From the NCBI RefSeq assembly GCF_040712315.1, contig NC_134021.1, positions 31,283,501-31,347,500 on the forward strand: a DNA stretch of 64,000 nucleotides, given 5' to 3'. Positions 12,050 through 23,429 of the stretch are shown piece after piece. The translations under genes and the position numbers were made by a program. The stretch is from Castanea sativa. Lineage: Eukaryota > Streptophyta > Magnoliopsida > Fagales > Fagaceae. The notes beneath the pieces are model-generated. The model saw only the letters and a list, made by a program, of their open reading frames with translations. It searched no databases and was not told where the DNA came from. How positions within the stretch are numbered: position 1 is the stretch's first letter; every line of letters begins with the position of its first letter.

Positions 12050-12960
12050 TAATGTTAGAAGCCTGCATCAAGGATCAATACTAAGTCCATATCTCTTTGC
12101 ACTAGTGATGGATGAGCTCACTAAATCGATCCAAGAGGAAGTGCTTTGGTGTATGCTTTTTGCAAATGATATATTTTTAGTGGATGAACTAGAAGTAGAG
12201 TTAATGGCAGGTTAGAAATTTGGTGAGACACTTTAGAATCTAAAGGTTTTCGATCAAGTAGGGTTAAGACAAAGTACATGAGATGTAAATTTAGTAAAAG
12301 TAGAAACATAATTAAAGGAATAGCAAGACTTGATGGTTAAGAGATGCTAAAGAGCGACAACTTTCAATATCTTTGGTCAATATAATTCATAAAGATGGAG
12401 ATATCAAAGAGAATGTGAATCATAGGGTACGAGCAAAGTGGATGAAGTGGAGAAGTGTATCAAGAATGTTGTGCGATCGTAAAATATCTCATAAGTTAAA
12501 GGAAAAATTTTGTAAGATATGACCAGCTCTATGTTACCAAATATTAGGCTATTACGGAGCATCATATTATTAAAATGGGTGTCGCTCAAATGAGTGCATC
12601 ATCTTATTAAAATGGGTGTAGCTGAAATGAGAGTGCTAAGATGGATAAGTGGAAATATAAGGAAAGATAAGATTTGAAATGAGAAAATTGCTTAAAGAGA
12701 GTGGTAGCCCCTATTGATGAAAAGATGAGGGAGAGTCACTTAGGATGGTGAGGTCATGTTCAAAGGATAACAACTAATGCACTAGCAAAAAAGAGTGAGT
12801 TGATCCAAGTTGAGGGAACAAAAAAGGTAATAAAAGACCAAAACTCACATTAGTAGAAATAATAAAAAAGAGCATGTCAATTAAGGGAGTAGCAAAGAGT
12901 ATGACTTTAGGTAGAGTAGAATGGAGAAAAAAAAAATACATACAGCCGATTCTAACTAAT
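12050..12960 (+). pseudogene. RTE-type LINE reverse transcriptase remnant
   Basis: Plus-strand frames give LHQGSILSPYLFALVMDEL and a CMLFANDIFLV segment, where FANDI stands where the reverse transcriptase catalytic FADD is expected. The later segment GVAEMRVLRWISGNIRKDKI and the 3' tail around HTADSN are typical of the 3' half of plant RTE ORF2. Many stops and frameshifts make it dead. It lies inside the MULE, so it arrived after the MULE formed or was carried by it. Confidence 0.75.
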
Positions 12961-13282
12961 TTGCATATTACATGTGTATGTGTGTGTCAGAAAAGGCTAG
13001 AGAAATAAAGGATTCCACTTGTATTGAGGTATTATTTTTAAAAATAACTTACCAATTACATAGGAACAGCAAAGATCAAGGCTGGATTGAATCCCCAATT
13101 ACAACAAAGTACTCTATTTAATCCTGAGTTATAGATGTACTTCTTCTTGCTTTCCATTCTTTTAGCATCCTTTTTTAAATAATGCCAATAAGCTGCTCTT
13201 CAGTATAGACTTTCCTTGCATATAGAATAGCATTCCTTTGCCCCCACACTATTAATGATCTCACAGTAGCACTCTTTGCAGT

Positions 13283-16200
13283 ATGGAGCCTCGGATCGAT
13301 GACGAGCCACAAATCTTGCACCCTGGTCCGCTTGATGAGTCATTGTTGACACGACAACGATATCATCAATCAGAGGACATTTGGAATGGCGAGGTGAAAT
13401 ATCTAGTTCTAACAACCGCTTTAATTTTTACGTTGTCTTTGACTTTTAGTTAGCAAGTTCTTTCAAAGTTGTATTTATAGTTGTAACAACCGCTATAATT
13501 TTTATCAATTTTGCAGGACCCGGGCCCACTTACATGCCGTGGTCGCACTAAAGAGATGGCAAACATTCAGATGGGAGATAATTGGGTGATTGACATTATC
13601 AAGTTGCTAAGGCTGGAAGGATTGTTTAGGGCAGAGAGATAGATCATTGCCTAATATCGGCCCTAGTTGAGTGATGGCGGCCGGAGACTCATACGTTCCA
13701 TCTTCCACATGGTGAGATGTAATCACCCTGCAAGATGTGGAGTTCATTTTCGAACTTCCTATAGACGGTGAGGTCTTGGTTGTGCCGACTGCTGTGGTGG
13801 ATGGGGATTGGCGAGATCTGTGCATGGAGTTACTTGGTCTTACTCCAGCGAATGACAACAAAACTTTGGTGGGCAAAGAATTCTCATCAGCCGCCTTGTT
13901 GACGCCATTGCAGCGCCACTGCCTCATGACGCAACGAAAATGCAGATACACCAGTATGCCCAGTGCTATATTTTAGCGCTGCTAGGGGATAAGCTTTTCA
14001 TGGACAAGTCGGGAGATAGGGTGCATCTGATGTTCTTGGCGTTTCTGCGTGACCTTCATGATCCGCCATAGTATAGTTGGGGTAGTGGTTGCTTGGCCTA
14101 GTTGTACAGAGAGTTGTGTCAGGCAAGCGAGAAAGGGGCATCGCAGATTGGTGGGGCGTGCACATTGGTCCAGTATTGGGCATGGGCAAGGTTGCCATTC
14201 TTGTGCCCGAGGATAGAGCCCCCACCTGGATGTGATTATGGCCCATGGCCATATGCTCCACTTGCATTTAAGTAAGTATTTTCCTGATATTTAGTGTGTT
14301 CTGCAATGTACTCTTCTTAGTAACTATAACATGGGTATTATCTTATCTTATATTATTCGTTCGTAACTGTAGGTGGGTGCGGGTGCCAAGCTCGAAGAGT
14401 AGGTCATCCGGCATGACCTTGATCCACTATCGCGAGCAATTAGTTAGAATGCAGCCGGACCAAGTAATAGTATACAAAAATTCTGTTTGGTTATGTTAAT
14501 TTTCCTTAAGAATATGATTGCTTCATCCTTTAACATATCTTCTGTTTTAATTTTTGTTTTTCCCTTTATCTATGTATTCTCCCTTGTTTCACATTCCTTG
14601 ATGTTATGATAATTGTTTTTTGTTTCTATTGTAGATTGTGTGGCAGCCATACGAGGCAGACTTCGGCCACCTTCCTGACTTTTGTGTTGCAGGGAGGGAT
14701 ACGTAGACGACAAGGGTGCCACTTGTGTGTTTTTGCATAGTAGAGATACACCACCCAGATCGTGTCCTTCGTCAGTTTGGGTTGGTGTAAGAGCGGCCCG
14801 ACCATGTTGTGTACAATGAAAGACTGCATAGAATAGACTTGCGTGGGAAGGTGGAAAAGAATTAGAGGGAGGAGCATGGACCGTATATCCTTACATGGGA
14901 TATGAGACAACGACTTTGCCATGCACCTCCTTAGACTGGTGAGATGCCTCGCGATCATGACTATTACCGCCGGTACCGTCCGGTCACTCGAAAGTCTGTC
15001 GACCGCAACAGCGCAAAATTAGATATATCGGTAATGTGTTCTAATTAGATTTTATTGCCTACTTCGTATTTTCTTCAGTACATGTAGGAACATAGAATCA
15101 ATTGATTTCTTTTTTCAGCAAATCTGGTTTGATCTGACTGGCCTCCAATTAAAAAGACTTTCTATTACATATAGTATTCTAATAACACTTTTAGTTGTTA
15201 GTTGAGTATTTGAGTAGATTAATAAGTACTATATTATCCATTCTACAATTGATACATAAATGTCTCAAATCTAATTGTACTAGTTCTTTCTTGGTTTTGG
15301 ATTGAAAGCTATTTAGCACTGTTGGAGATGCATCCTGTAGGCAGCTGAGCACACAACCATGTCCGACGCGTCCTAAATGATCTGGCTGGGCTTAGTGATG
15401 GTCTTGCAGCAAATGGGCAGGCAAACAATGGGCATGAGACTGAATCAGCAGCTACTGCAACCCCAAGCACAAGCGCAGCACCCGTAAGTACACCAACCCG
15501 TGATCGGCGTGCTATTGCAAGCCCAAGCACAAGTGTAGCTAGGGGCCGTGGTAAGCCTGCTACAGCAAGCCCAAGCAGAAGCGCAGCTAGGGGCCGTGGT
15601 CGGCCTGCTACAGCAAGCCCAAGCACAAGTGCAGCTAGGGGCCGTGGTCGGTGTGCAACAACCCCTCGGGTTGTAAGTAGTCCTGAGATACCTGCACCCA
15701 TCCCGCACGCATCTCCCCAGCCCGAGGTCCCTCTACCCATCCCAGATGCATCTCCTCAGTCCGAGGTCCCTCCACCCATGGTAGATGCATCTCCTCAGCC
15801 CAAGGTCCCTTCACCCATCCCACCTTCGCAGCCCAGTTTCAATCTAGGTATTCATTCTCAATTGACCCCTCTTATGCACCTCGAGACACCCTCAAACCCA
15901 TCCACCAGCTCCAGTACACCCATTTCGCCCATAGACCCACCCCGTACTGAACCCATGACAATGATCACCACTCCTGGCCTCTACACAAAGCATCATTACC
16001 CACATACCTCATCCTCATCTGACCCTCTAGGACCTCCGGTTGGGATTGACACTCTACAGCCAGATACTGATGTACCGAACGAGCATCCCCCTCATCAGCC
16101 CTCACCCCCACAAGGTAGACTGCAACGTGCTAGAAGAGCTCCCACTTGTGGGACAGGTGGACACAAAATAGGACACAAAGGCAGCTCTATGGTACGATAC

Positions 16201-16509
16201 CATTAATTACGATGTATAGGCCTATTTTGTAGTTCACTTTTTCTTATCATTACATCGAATATTGATTGTATGCATCTAATGTCTTTACAGCACGATGATG
16301 AGCCTAAGGATGATGCCCCGCAGCCTCCTCCCCCGCCCAAACATTACACGAGGGTTAAAAAATGCAAAATTGGTGAATGCAAAAACGCATTGCAAAATGA
16401 TGCATATCTGTGTATTGACATGACTGTGGATGATATTTGTGTAGATTTTTATTTTTATTTTCGAAACACAGTGGCAAAGCCACATGCACTAAAAGGCTCA
16501 TATGTCTAA
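13283..16509 (+). pseudogene. Plant mobile domain (PMD, MAIN-like) gene of the MULE, disrupted
   Basis: The start at 13283 gives MEPRIDDEPQILHPGPLDES. Exons that fit the reading frames and GT-AG borders are about 13283-13393, 13517-14271, 14373-14463, 14635-15030, 15317-16191 and 16291-16509. The second exon reads DNWVIDIIKLLRLEGLFRAE, then (after frameshifts) the PMD region with DVEFIF.LPIDGE and CLAWLYRELCQASEKGA-like text. The fourth has IVWQPYEADFGHLPDF. The tail is Pro/Ser-rich, has a 16-residue repeat, and ends near APTCGTGGHK. These match the aminotransferase-like plant mobile domain known from MAIN/MAIL1 proteins and from transposons. A TAG at 14069-14071 sits where homologues have Gln, and stops and frameshifts occur near 13640-13700. 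The biochemical role of PMD proteins is unclear. Confidence 0.75.
15500..15665 (+). repeat. 48-bp tandem repeat in the PMD tail
   Basis: GCAAGCCCAAGCA recurs at 15517, 15565 and 15613, encoding a 16-residue unit like ATASPSTSAARGRGRP. The length is a multiple of three, so the repeat kept the frame. RGRG-containing units are basic. Confidence 0.85.
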
Positions 16510-16654
16510 AAGAAAAAAAAAAGAAGTGACATTTTTTATATAAAAAATGTGAAAGGAACTCAAGCCTTTGAAGCTCGAGTATATTTTTAATAAATTTAGA
16601 TTTAGAATAAGGGTTCTCAACCTAAACCTGTTGTTTCCCATTATATATGTAAGT

Positions 16655-16770
16655 GCACAAAGATGGATCGAAATTGACCAAAATGGACCAAAGTTGTCTG
16701 AATGGACCAAAAGGACCAAAGTGGACCGAATTAGACCAAAGTAGACTGAATTAGACGTATTGGACCAGAG
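16655..16770. repeat. Short GGACCAAA-type tandem repeat
   Basis: About ten degenerate 10-12-bp units of the type AATGGACCAAAG and AATTAGACC in succession, between the PMD gene and the palindrome cluster. Confidence 0.8.
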
Positions 16771-16779
16771 GAAACATGC

Positions 16780-17150
16780 TGAGCACAACTCGAGTTTTTG
16801 ACACTCGAGTTTCATTGAGTAAAAATCGAGTCTTAGAAACTTAAGTTTTACTAGGCATTTTTATTATTTCCAACGAGCATGCTCTGTTTCAGGCAGAGAG
16901 CCATGCTCTATTGCAGTGTTTATTTCCCAGTGGAACTCGAGTCTATAAAACTCGAGTTTCACTGGGGAATTTTTTTTCCCAACAGAAGCATGCTCTGTTT
17001 CAAGCAGAGAGCAATGCTCTGTTTTTAGAGGATTTAGCCAGTGGAACTCGAGTCTCTAAAACTCGAGTTTTACTGGGAATTTTTTTTTCCCATCAGAAGC
17101 ATGCTCTGTTTCAGGCAGCGAGCAATGCTCTGTTTCTCTGTTTTTCCCCC
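16780..17150. repeat. Central array of roughly 110-140-bp units with CTCGAG palindromes
   Basis: Three successive units each contain an ACTCGAGT pair, ACTGGGAATTTTTTTTCCC-like sequence and AAGCATGCTCTGTTTCAGGC-like inverted sequence. AGTGGAACTCGAGT occurs at 16929 and 17040, and a diverged unit starts near 16787. The array lies exactly between the two convergent MULE genes and shares its palindrome with both MULE ends. Confidence 0.8.
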
Positions 17151-17715
17151 CTCCAAATATGCAGCAAACCAAAAACTGAAATATGTGCACACACCTGCTG
17201 AGAAACAGAGATAGAGAAGGTAAGAATGTAATCCACAAATACTCATTGAGAGGTAGAGAAGTTGAGAATGTAAATGCACTTAAATTACATCAAAAGACAT
17301 TCTCAATCGGCACCAAACTATAGAAATTGTTACGCTCTTTGCATAACCATAGTTTTACAATGTAAATGCACTCAAATCACAACAAAAGTCATTCTCAATA
17401 TATCAACATTCTAAACATGTCCAACCACGCTTAATTTGCAGTTCTAACCATACTACTCAAATCACAATCTTCATAGAGGTACATTGATAGAGGATTACAA
17501 GTACATTCAACAAAAACCAAAAAGTTCACATAGAGCCAATACAACGTAGTCACTTTTCCTAAGATCGGCGGTCCGCATGACAAAAACGTTGTCCATGGAA
17601 GCATGCCTGAAAAACGTAGAGTAATTACGTTAGGAGACAAGATAGTAAACATTAGGTAAACATCGAATGAACAACAATTATTTAACCGATGCATAACTTT
17701 TTGCCATCTACCTAC

Positions 17716-20520
17716 CTAGTGTGGAACATGACCGCTTGTGGCAGTGCCACGGGACTGCGGACATTTTCTGCGGTTATGCCCGGAAGCATGACACAGTCCA
17801 CATGTCTGCTTGGGTTGACTCTCTATCAAATCTGCGTCCTCCCTCCGCCATCCCGGTTCTCGATCCTTATTCCTCACTCCATCCATCTCATTCCTTATTC
17901 TTGACTTCATTGGTCGACCTTTGGCCCGCAACAATGCTGGATTAGGCAACCACTTTGGCCCCATGGGATCCCTCCATAATGACTGTGACTTAGGAACCAC
18001 AAATGCATGCTCATAAGTGTTAAGGGCATGGTTCAAACCATAACATGGGTGAATATATGTGGTCAAATCAATATGTAAATAGTCACATACTCTAATTGCA
18101 TGTGAACACGGGATCCCTATGTTTTGCCATTTCCCACAACTGCATGTTTTTTCCCGTAACCGAACTTCATAACTGTGGTTTCCCCCTCCTGCGCTACACG
18201 TGTCGAGTTAGGTAACTACTTGAAATATCAGCTCTTCATTGCTAAATGGCTTGAGATAGTGTCTCAGATTTACGCTTATTCCCATTCCACGTGGATAAGG
18301 TATATTCACTCCATTTCTTACCCTCTAACAACTTATAATGGTATTCTTTGTGCCGGTCGTGGAAATATTGAACAAGTTTGTTCCAAGTGAACTCAACCAA
18401 CGCGGCAATAGGAAGGCCCCGTGCACCTTTCAGTACACCATTGAAGCACTCTGATATATTGGTTGTCATTGCCCCAAAACGTCTCCCACCATCATGTGAC
18501 TGGGTCCACATATCCACAGACTCGCTCATTAGGTATGTGTATGGAAGATAATCTTGATTCTTTTCCTTACCATCCCTCCCCGTCACCTTCTTCTTCTTCC
18601 TCCTAATGGCCTCAATTTCCACCTGCTTAATGGACTCCATTATGGTATCAAATTTAACTACCTAACTAGCATATCCTGCTTTCAACGCCACTAACTTTAG
18701 AGTCGAGTTCTGAAAATGGGTGTTGAAATTGCTAGCAACATGTCGAAGGCAATATCTATGAAATACCCATGTTTTTCCATCATCCCTTCTAGGCCAGTTT
18801 GCAATGGCGTTTTTGATACCGAGATGTCGATCAGAAATTATGCAAATGCCTTTGTCAGGTATCACGTGGCCAATCGTTTCTCTGAGGCACCGTAAAAACC
18901 ACCTCCAACTAGACCCTGACTCACAATCCACAACAGCAAAGGCGAGAGGGAATACCTTGTTGTTAGCGTCGGTTGCCATTGCGACCAACAACTTTCCCTG
19001 ATATTTACCATACAAATGGGTCCCATTAATACTGATAATCGGCTTGCAGTATTTGAATCATGATATGCATGGACCGAAAGACCAAAACACATAATGCAAC
19101 AATACGGTGTGATCTTCATCGGTGGGTGTGACACGATAGCAAAACTGGGTAGTCGGGTCCTGATCAATATATGTCATTAGCAACTTTTGCAGCCTTTGGT
19201 AAGACTCTTCCCAATCTCCAAACATAAACGCAATCGCCTTTTGTTTCGCATCCCATACCTTGTAGTAAGAAGGCTTATGGCCATTATATTTCGACTCTAT
19301 CAGAGATCTAAGATGCTTAATTTGAGTAGTGTGATCCTCACATAACTTCTTATGGATTTCTGCTGCAATAAAATTACAACTCATCATTCTACCATCATTT
19401 CGCACCCCAGTCGGTATACACGTGTGAGGACCCACATACACGGTGACCATCCATAGTCCGTGGAGATCGGGCTTCATAACTGCGTAGACATACCACTTGC
19501 ATGACTCATGCACGCATTTCGCACAAAGATTTTTCGTCGTCGACCTAGTGATCTTAAACTATTTGTTTTCCTTGAGGGCACAAATTGTTAATACGCGCTT
19601 CACCTCCACTTTATTGGCAAAAGTCAACCCTTTGCACAAATTCATCCCCTCTCTCCAAGTAGACACAAATGGCATCTCAATATGTGAAGGATCAACCATA
19701 TTTTCTCAAGTATTTGCAGAGAATGACAACGCAGGAGGTGCGTAGGCAGAGATTGTGTTCGTAATGTTTTGGACACTAATAACATTGTCTGCATCAGGTT
19801 CACTACCGTCCAATGTCTCATCGTCATCAATGTCCCGTCCAATGTCTCATCGTCATCAATGTCCCTCTCAAAGTCATCAAAGTCCCGAAAGTCCCCTCTG
19901 TCAATCATGTCTTCATACTCATCTTTATCGGCAAAATCTTCACCGTTAATGGCAAGATTCTCATCAACATAGTCGTCATCATCATCGTCGTCATCATTGT
20001 TAACGACAATAGTCTCATCAACATAGTCGTCGTCGTCATCATCATCATCATCATCACCATCGGCATGAACATCATCATCCTCTACATGTGTAGAATACTC
20101 ATATTAAGCATTTGGAATCGTAACCTGTAAGGTTGTGGTTGTTTGTTGGATATCCTCTTGCCATACTGCACGCGGCTTCAACTGTATGTACAACTCAATG
20201 TTAGTTACTTCAGCTATTCTCTCCAACTTGTCAAACATGATCTTTACATGTTTGTCTGTTTCTATCGCCATATACTTGTAATTAATCCAGTACTTCAGGA
20301 TTTCATTTGGCATACGATAAGTAATTTGTATGTTGTGCACATCAAGATTCTCACACAACTCTTCCATGACAAACATCTTCAATTCGTCAAGGGTCTTCAA
20401 CCTACGATCAATTTGGGTATAATAGGTCTTTATACCCGGCCCCTCAAATAGCAATCCCTTGTTCGCATTGGCATTCTTAAGCGGACCACCGTGGTATAGG
20501 ATTATATCAATTTCAGGCAT
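17716..20520 (-). pseudogene. MuDR-type MULE transposase, disrupted
   Basis: Minus-strand text in order: MPEIDIILYHGGP at 20520 (MuDR N-terminal region); a GAT-encoded Asp-rich stretch (about 20080-19900); CKWYVYAV and DHTVLLHYVFWSFGPCIS; the MULE DDE domain with SINGTHLYGKYQGKLL, CIISDRHLGIKNA and ISECFNGVLKGARG; a SWIM finger around CGKWQNIGIPCSHAIRVC (about 18140-18080); and a C-terminal zinc knuckle CGLCHASGHNRRKC. In-frame stops at 20104-20106, 19058-19060, 18662-18664 and 18208-18210, plus a 29-bp duplication at 19810-19867, break it. The first catalytic Asp is Asn (codon 19025-19027; family has DGTHLYG). The domain order is complete, so a full-length gene decayed in place. It converges on the PMD gene. 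Confidence 0.88.
19810..19867. repeat. 29-bp tandem duplication inside the transposase
   Basis: A CCAATGTCTCATCGTCATC unit starts at 19810 and again at 19839. A 29-bp addition shifts the reading frame of the transposase. Confidence 0.9.
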
Positions 20521-21084
20521 TGTGAACCTGTTCAAGTCAAGTACTATGTTAGTTAAATCACATAGTCGTAAAGTGGGGGAAAAAAGTAATGTGATCTTAA
20601 GGCTGAACATATTCAAGCCAGATTATAGAGTGCTCCATTGCCCATTAATATCTAAAGGCCAAGATGTAAACCTTCTAATCCTAGTGGATGGAGAGACGAA
20701 ATTATCTATTACTCCATTGTGTGGTGGCCTATAATGCCTAAAAGGGTTCTGAAAGAACTAGGTGGGTAGAGGAGCATGATTACATACCCATTCATTACAT
20801 TCATTCACTACCCATTTCATACCCAAAACAATAATAAATAAAGTCAAAAAAACTTGTAAGATCATGATAAAAATAAAAGCCTAGAAATGATGAATAAAAT
20901 TTTGATAACAAAAACTATGCAAATAAATACTCAAAAAATTAACACTAGCAAAACAAAGTTCTATAATTCACAATATTGGTAAATTAACTAAGTTATGTTA
21001 ACTATCTACAAAATAAATAGTCAAACTCTTTAACCCACACCCATAGACAACATACCCAACTACAATGACAATCAAATTATGCAA

Positions 21085-21290
21085 ACCCTTACCTGAGATA
21101 TGAATTTGCTGAGAGAGAAGAGCAGTGAGAGTGGACAATGTGGTTTTGTGAGAGTGAGAGGCAATGTGGTGTGAGAGTTATGGGTGAGTGAGAGCTAGTG
21201 AGGGTGAGAGTTAGTGAGGCTGAGAGACTATTGAGGATGTTCTGTTTTTGGGTTTCTCTGTGAGCGTGTGTTATATAATACGGGCTGAGT
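21085..21290 (-). promoter_or_regulatory. Inward-facing promoter/leader at the right end of the MULE
   Basis: On the minus strand a TATTATATAAC element near 21270-21280 is followed by ACTCACACTCTC-rich leader sequence, mirroring 10571-10700 at the other end. It would drive the transposase. Inferred from position only. Confidence 0.4.
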
Positions 21291-21314
21291 GTTGTTATGT
21301 GAGTTTTTATTATT

Positions 21315-21600
21315 TTGTCCAGTGGAACTCGAGTCTTATAGACTCGAGTTCTATGCGTTGATAAGAACTTTTTGCCTAAGAAAATCAAGTCTTAAAGACT
21401 CGATTTTTATGCGTTGATAAGAACTTTTTGCCTAAGAAAATCGAGTCTTAAAGACTCAATTTTTATTTTGCGCAAAACGAGTTTTTAAGACTCGAGATCT
21501 AGGTGGCATTTTTGTCCACCTCAGCGAGCACAAAGCAAGTCTTTGAGACTCGAGTTTTAATGTGGATCTCGAGTTTCAAAAACTCGAGATGTTAGTTTCC
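21315..21600. repeat. Right cluster of CTCGAG-centred palindromes
   Basis: At least six pairs of the type ACTCGAGTCTTATAGACTCG or GAGTCTTAAAGACTC, including a tandem pair at about 21352-21460 sharing TATGCGTTGATAAGAACTTT. Overlaps the right TIR. Confidence 0.85.
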
Positions 21601-21614
21601 TTTATTCTTTCAAA
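21546..21614 (-). repeat. MULE right terminal inverted repeat
   Basis: Reverse complement matches the left end from 10367 over about 65 bases, starting TTTGAAAGAATA. Confidence 0.75.
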
Positions 21615-22399
21615 CGTTGCCTAACTTACTACATAGATGCCCCTCACACCGCTAGTCTGCACATTCCCCCCTTCTGGGAAGCTTCACTCCCACCAACTCC
21701 AAGTACCAACTACCCACGTGCATTGGACTCCTAAATATCTAGATATCACATTCCAAAGCATTTTTATTCAAAGCCTCCTAGAAGTCTCCCACTCTCACTT
21801 TTTCTCTCTGGAAGTGGCGGAGACAAGCTTGAAGAAATGAGTTTTAACGGCAGCACTTGAGCTTTGTCCATGACTTGAATTTTTGTTTTTTTTTTTTTTT
21901 TCCTTCTTCTCCGATCTGATGTGAATCTTATCTTTTTTTTCTTCTTTTCTCAAGCAATCTGATAACTTTCTACACTTTTACTTTTCTTTCCAGCACCTAC
22001 ATCTCAGATTTGAAATTTTGTGTCTTTCTCTCCCTACTTCTCAGTCCCTCATCTTCGGTCTTCCTCAGTTCTCAAGCAAATTATAACAGATCTGAAGGTA
22101 AGACTCTCTTTCACAGCTTCATCCTTTACTCACTTTCCCTCTTTCTATTCCCATCTCACTCTTTCTTCCTTAAAGAATATATACGGCCAACCTGAAACTA
22201 CTCTTCACGAAGAAATTTTCTAGGGAGGAAACCGAAAAACCCGTGTCCGGTTCAGAAAACGGTGCAGTTTGACCGCGGTTTAAGAGGTTCACAGCAAAAA
22301 TGTAATTTTCGGTTTTTTGTGATTAAAGAACCGTTTGAAGGAAAGGTTCCTGGTTAACCCGGTCGGACCGTACGGTCCGATCCGGGTTTCAAAACTATG

Positions 22400-23020
22400 C
22401 CCACCCCTACCACCACGGCAACCCCCTACCACCACCACCACTATGAACCTACAAATGACCCACACAAAAATCAAAGCAAAATCCACACAACGAAAACCCA
22501 CAAAATTCGAATCCAAAAGGCAAAACCCATCCCAAAATCCATCTCAAAATTAAACCCATAGCAAATTCCAACCAAAACCATCAAAAACCACCCACCACTA
22601 CCACAACCCACTAGTCCACCACAACCTCAACAACACAAACAAATTATATTAGAGCCCACCATTAAGAGTGAGAGAGGAACAAGAGACGATACTATAAAGA
22701 GAAGGAGATAGTGAGAGTTGAGAGAGTCGAAGAGAGGAGAGAGATGCAGACTTGAGAGTTAAGAGAGAGAGTGTGGAGAGAAAGAAACAGTGACATAATA
22801 GGTGAGAGCGAGAGGATATTAATTTTAAAGGAATACAACTTTGCTACAGAAAGAGAAATAGCATTGGGGTTGTAAAAACCCCTAGTTGTTATTTTACATC
22901 CTAATAAGCCCAAAACATGCTTCCATCCTGATTTCTATTGCTAAAAAATTAGCAACTATGAATAGTAAGATAGCATATATACAACCTACTATAGCTTTGG
23001 TTGTAAAACTAAAAATTAAT
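22400..23020. repeat. CCACCA-rich repeat and GAGAGA-rich DNA, right flank of the composite element
   Basis: CCACCA units up to about 22640, then purine-rich GAGAGAG DNA (22660-22815), then an AT-rich segment containing TTGTAAAAACCCC and TTTTACATCC. The last resembles a dispersed segment also present near 29985-30080 (TTTACATCCTCAAATGCTAG). Confidence 0.5.
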
Positions 23021-23024
23021 ATTT

Positions 23025-23026
<2 letters not shown>

Positions 23027-23068
<42 letters not shown>
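23027..23068. repeat. (CT)n microsatellite
   Basis: About 42 bases of CT repeats. Confidence 0.95.
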
Positions 23069-23070
<2 letters not shown>

Positions 23071-23429
23071 TTCAAAGTTTATCAACTTAAATTTCTCACT
23101 CCCTCTCATTCTCTAATTCTATCCTCTCAGCTTGCTCTCTCACTCCAAACTCTTTCTCTATCTTACGATTTGGGGTGGCAATGGCATGACAGGTTTATGG
23201 TGGCTCGATGAGGCTGTGTCAGTAGGCTGTGGTGGCGGTAGATTGACGAGGCTATGGTGGCGGTAGATTGATGAGGTTTTGGTGGTAGAGGTTGGTTCCC
23301 AAAGGCAAAGGAGAACGCGGTGGCTCGCGAAGGAGAGATTCCTCATAGGAGATCATGGTGGCTTTGTCTCAGTCCAGCAAGCAAGCAAAAGGTGAGAGAG
23401 AACGTTATGCTGACAAAGACAGAGGTGTA

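Larger units (their letters stand above)
10367..21614. mobile_element. Mutator-like element (MULE) with PMD and transposase pseudogenes
   Basis: The left end (from 10367) reads TTTGAAAGAATATGTGAAAC and the reverse complement of the right end (to 21614) reads TTTGAAAGAATAAAGGAAAC. The similarity continues for roughly 65 bases through CTCGAGTTT blocks. Inside lie a plus-strand PMD gene (13283-16509) and a convergent minus-strand MuDR-type transposase (17716-20520). Each end has a TATA-like box reading inward (ATTATAAAAAC near 10572; on the minus strand ATTATATAAC near 21275). No clear 9-11-bp target duplication was found. A LINE fragment and a SINE remnant lie inside. Both genes carry stops, so the element is not autonomous now. 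Confidence 0.8.
9899..22399. mobile_element. Outer inverted-repeat element (GTTTTGAAACCC ends) interrupted by a MULE
   Basis: The left end reads AAGTTTTGAAACCCAGACCG. The reverse complement of the right end reads CATAGTTTTGAAACCCGGAT. Both ends continue into Gly/Ser-codon-poor, CCGGTT/GAACCG-rich DNA of the kind also seen at 42676-42850. Immediately outside both ends is CCCACCCCTA (9889-9898 and 22400-22409), a candidate 10-bp target duplication. About 470 bp of the left arm and 785 bp of the right arm remain on either side of the MULE at 10367-21614. Because both flanks are CCACCA-rich, the 10-bp match could partly be chance. Confidence 0.55.

Noticed and set aside
15309..15740. 143-codon minus-strand frame rich in Ala, Arg and Leu
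   Set aside because: It is the complement of the 48-bp repeat in the PMD tail on the plus strand.
10352..21623. Target-site duplication for the MULE
   Set aside because: GTTGGCT left and GTTGCCT right are similar but neither identical nor at equal distance from the TIRs.
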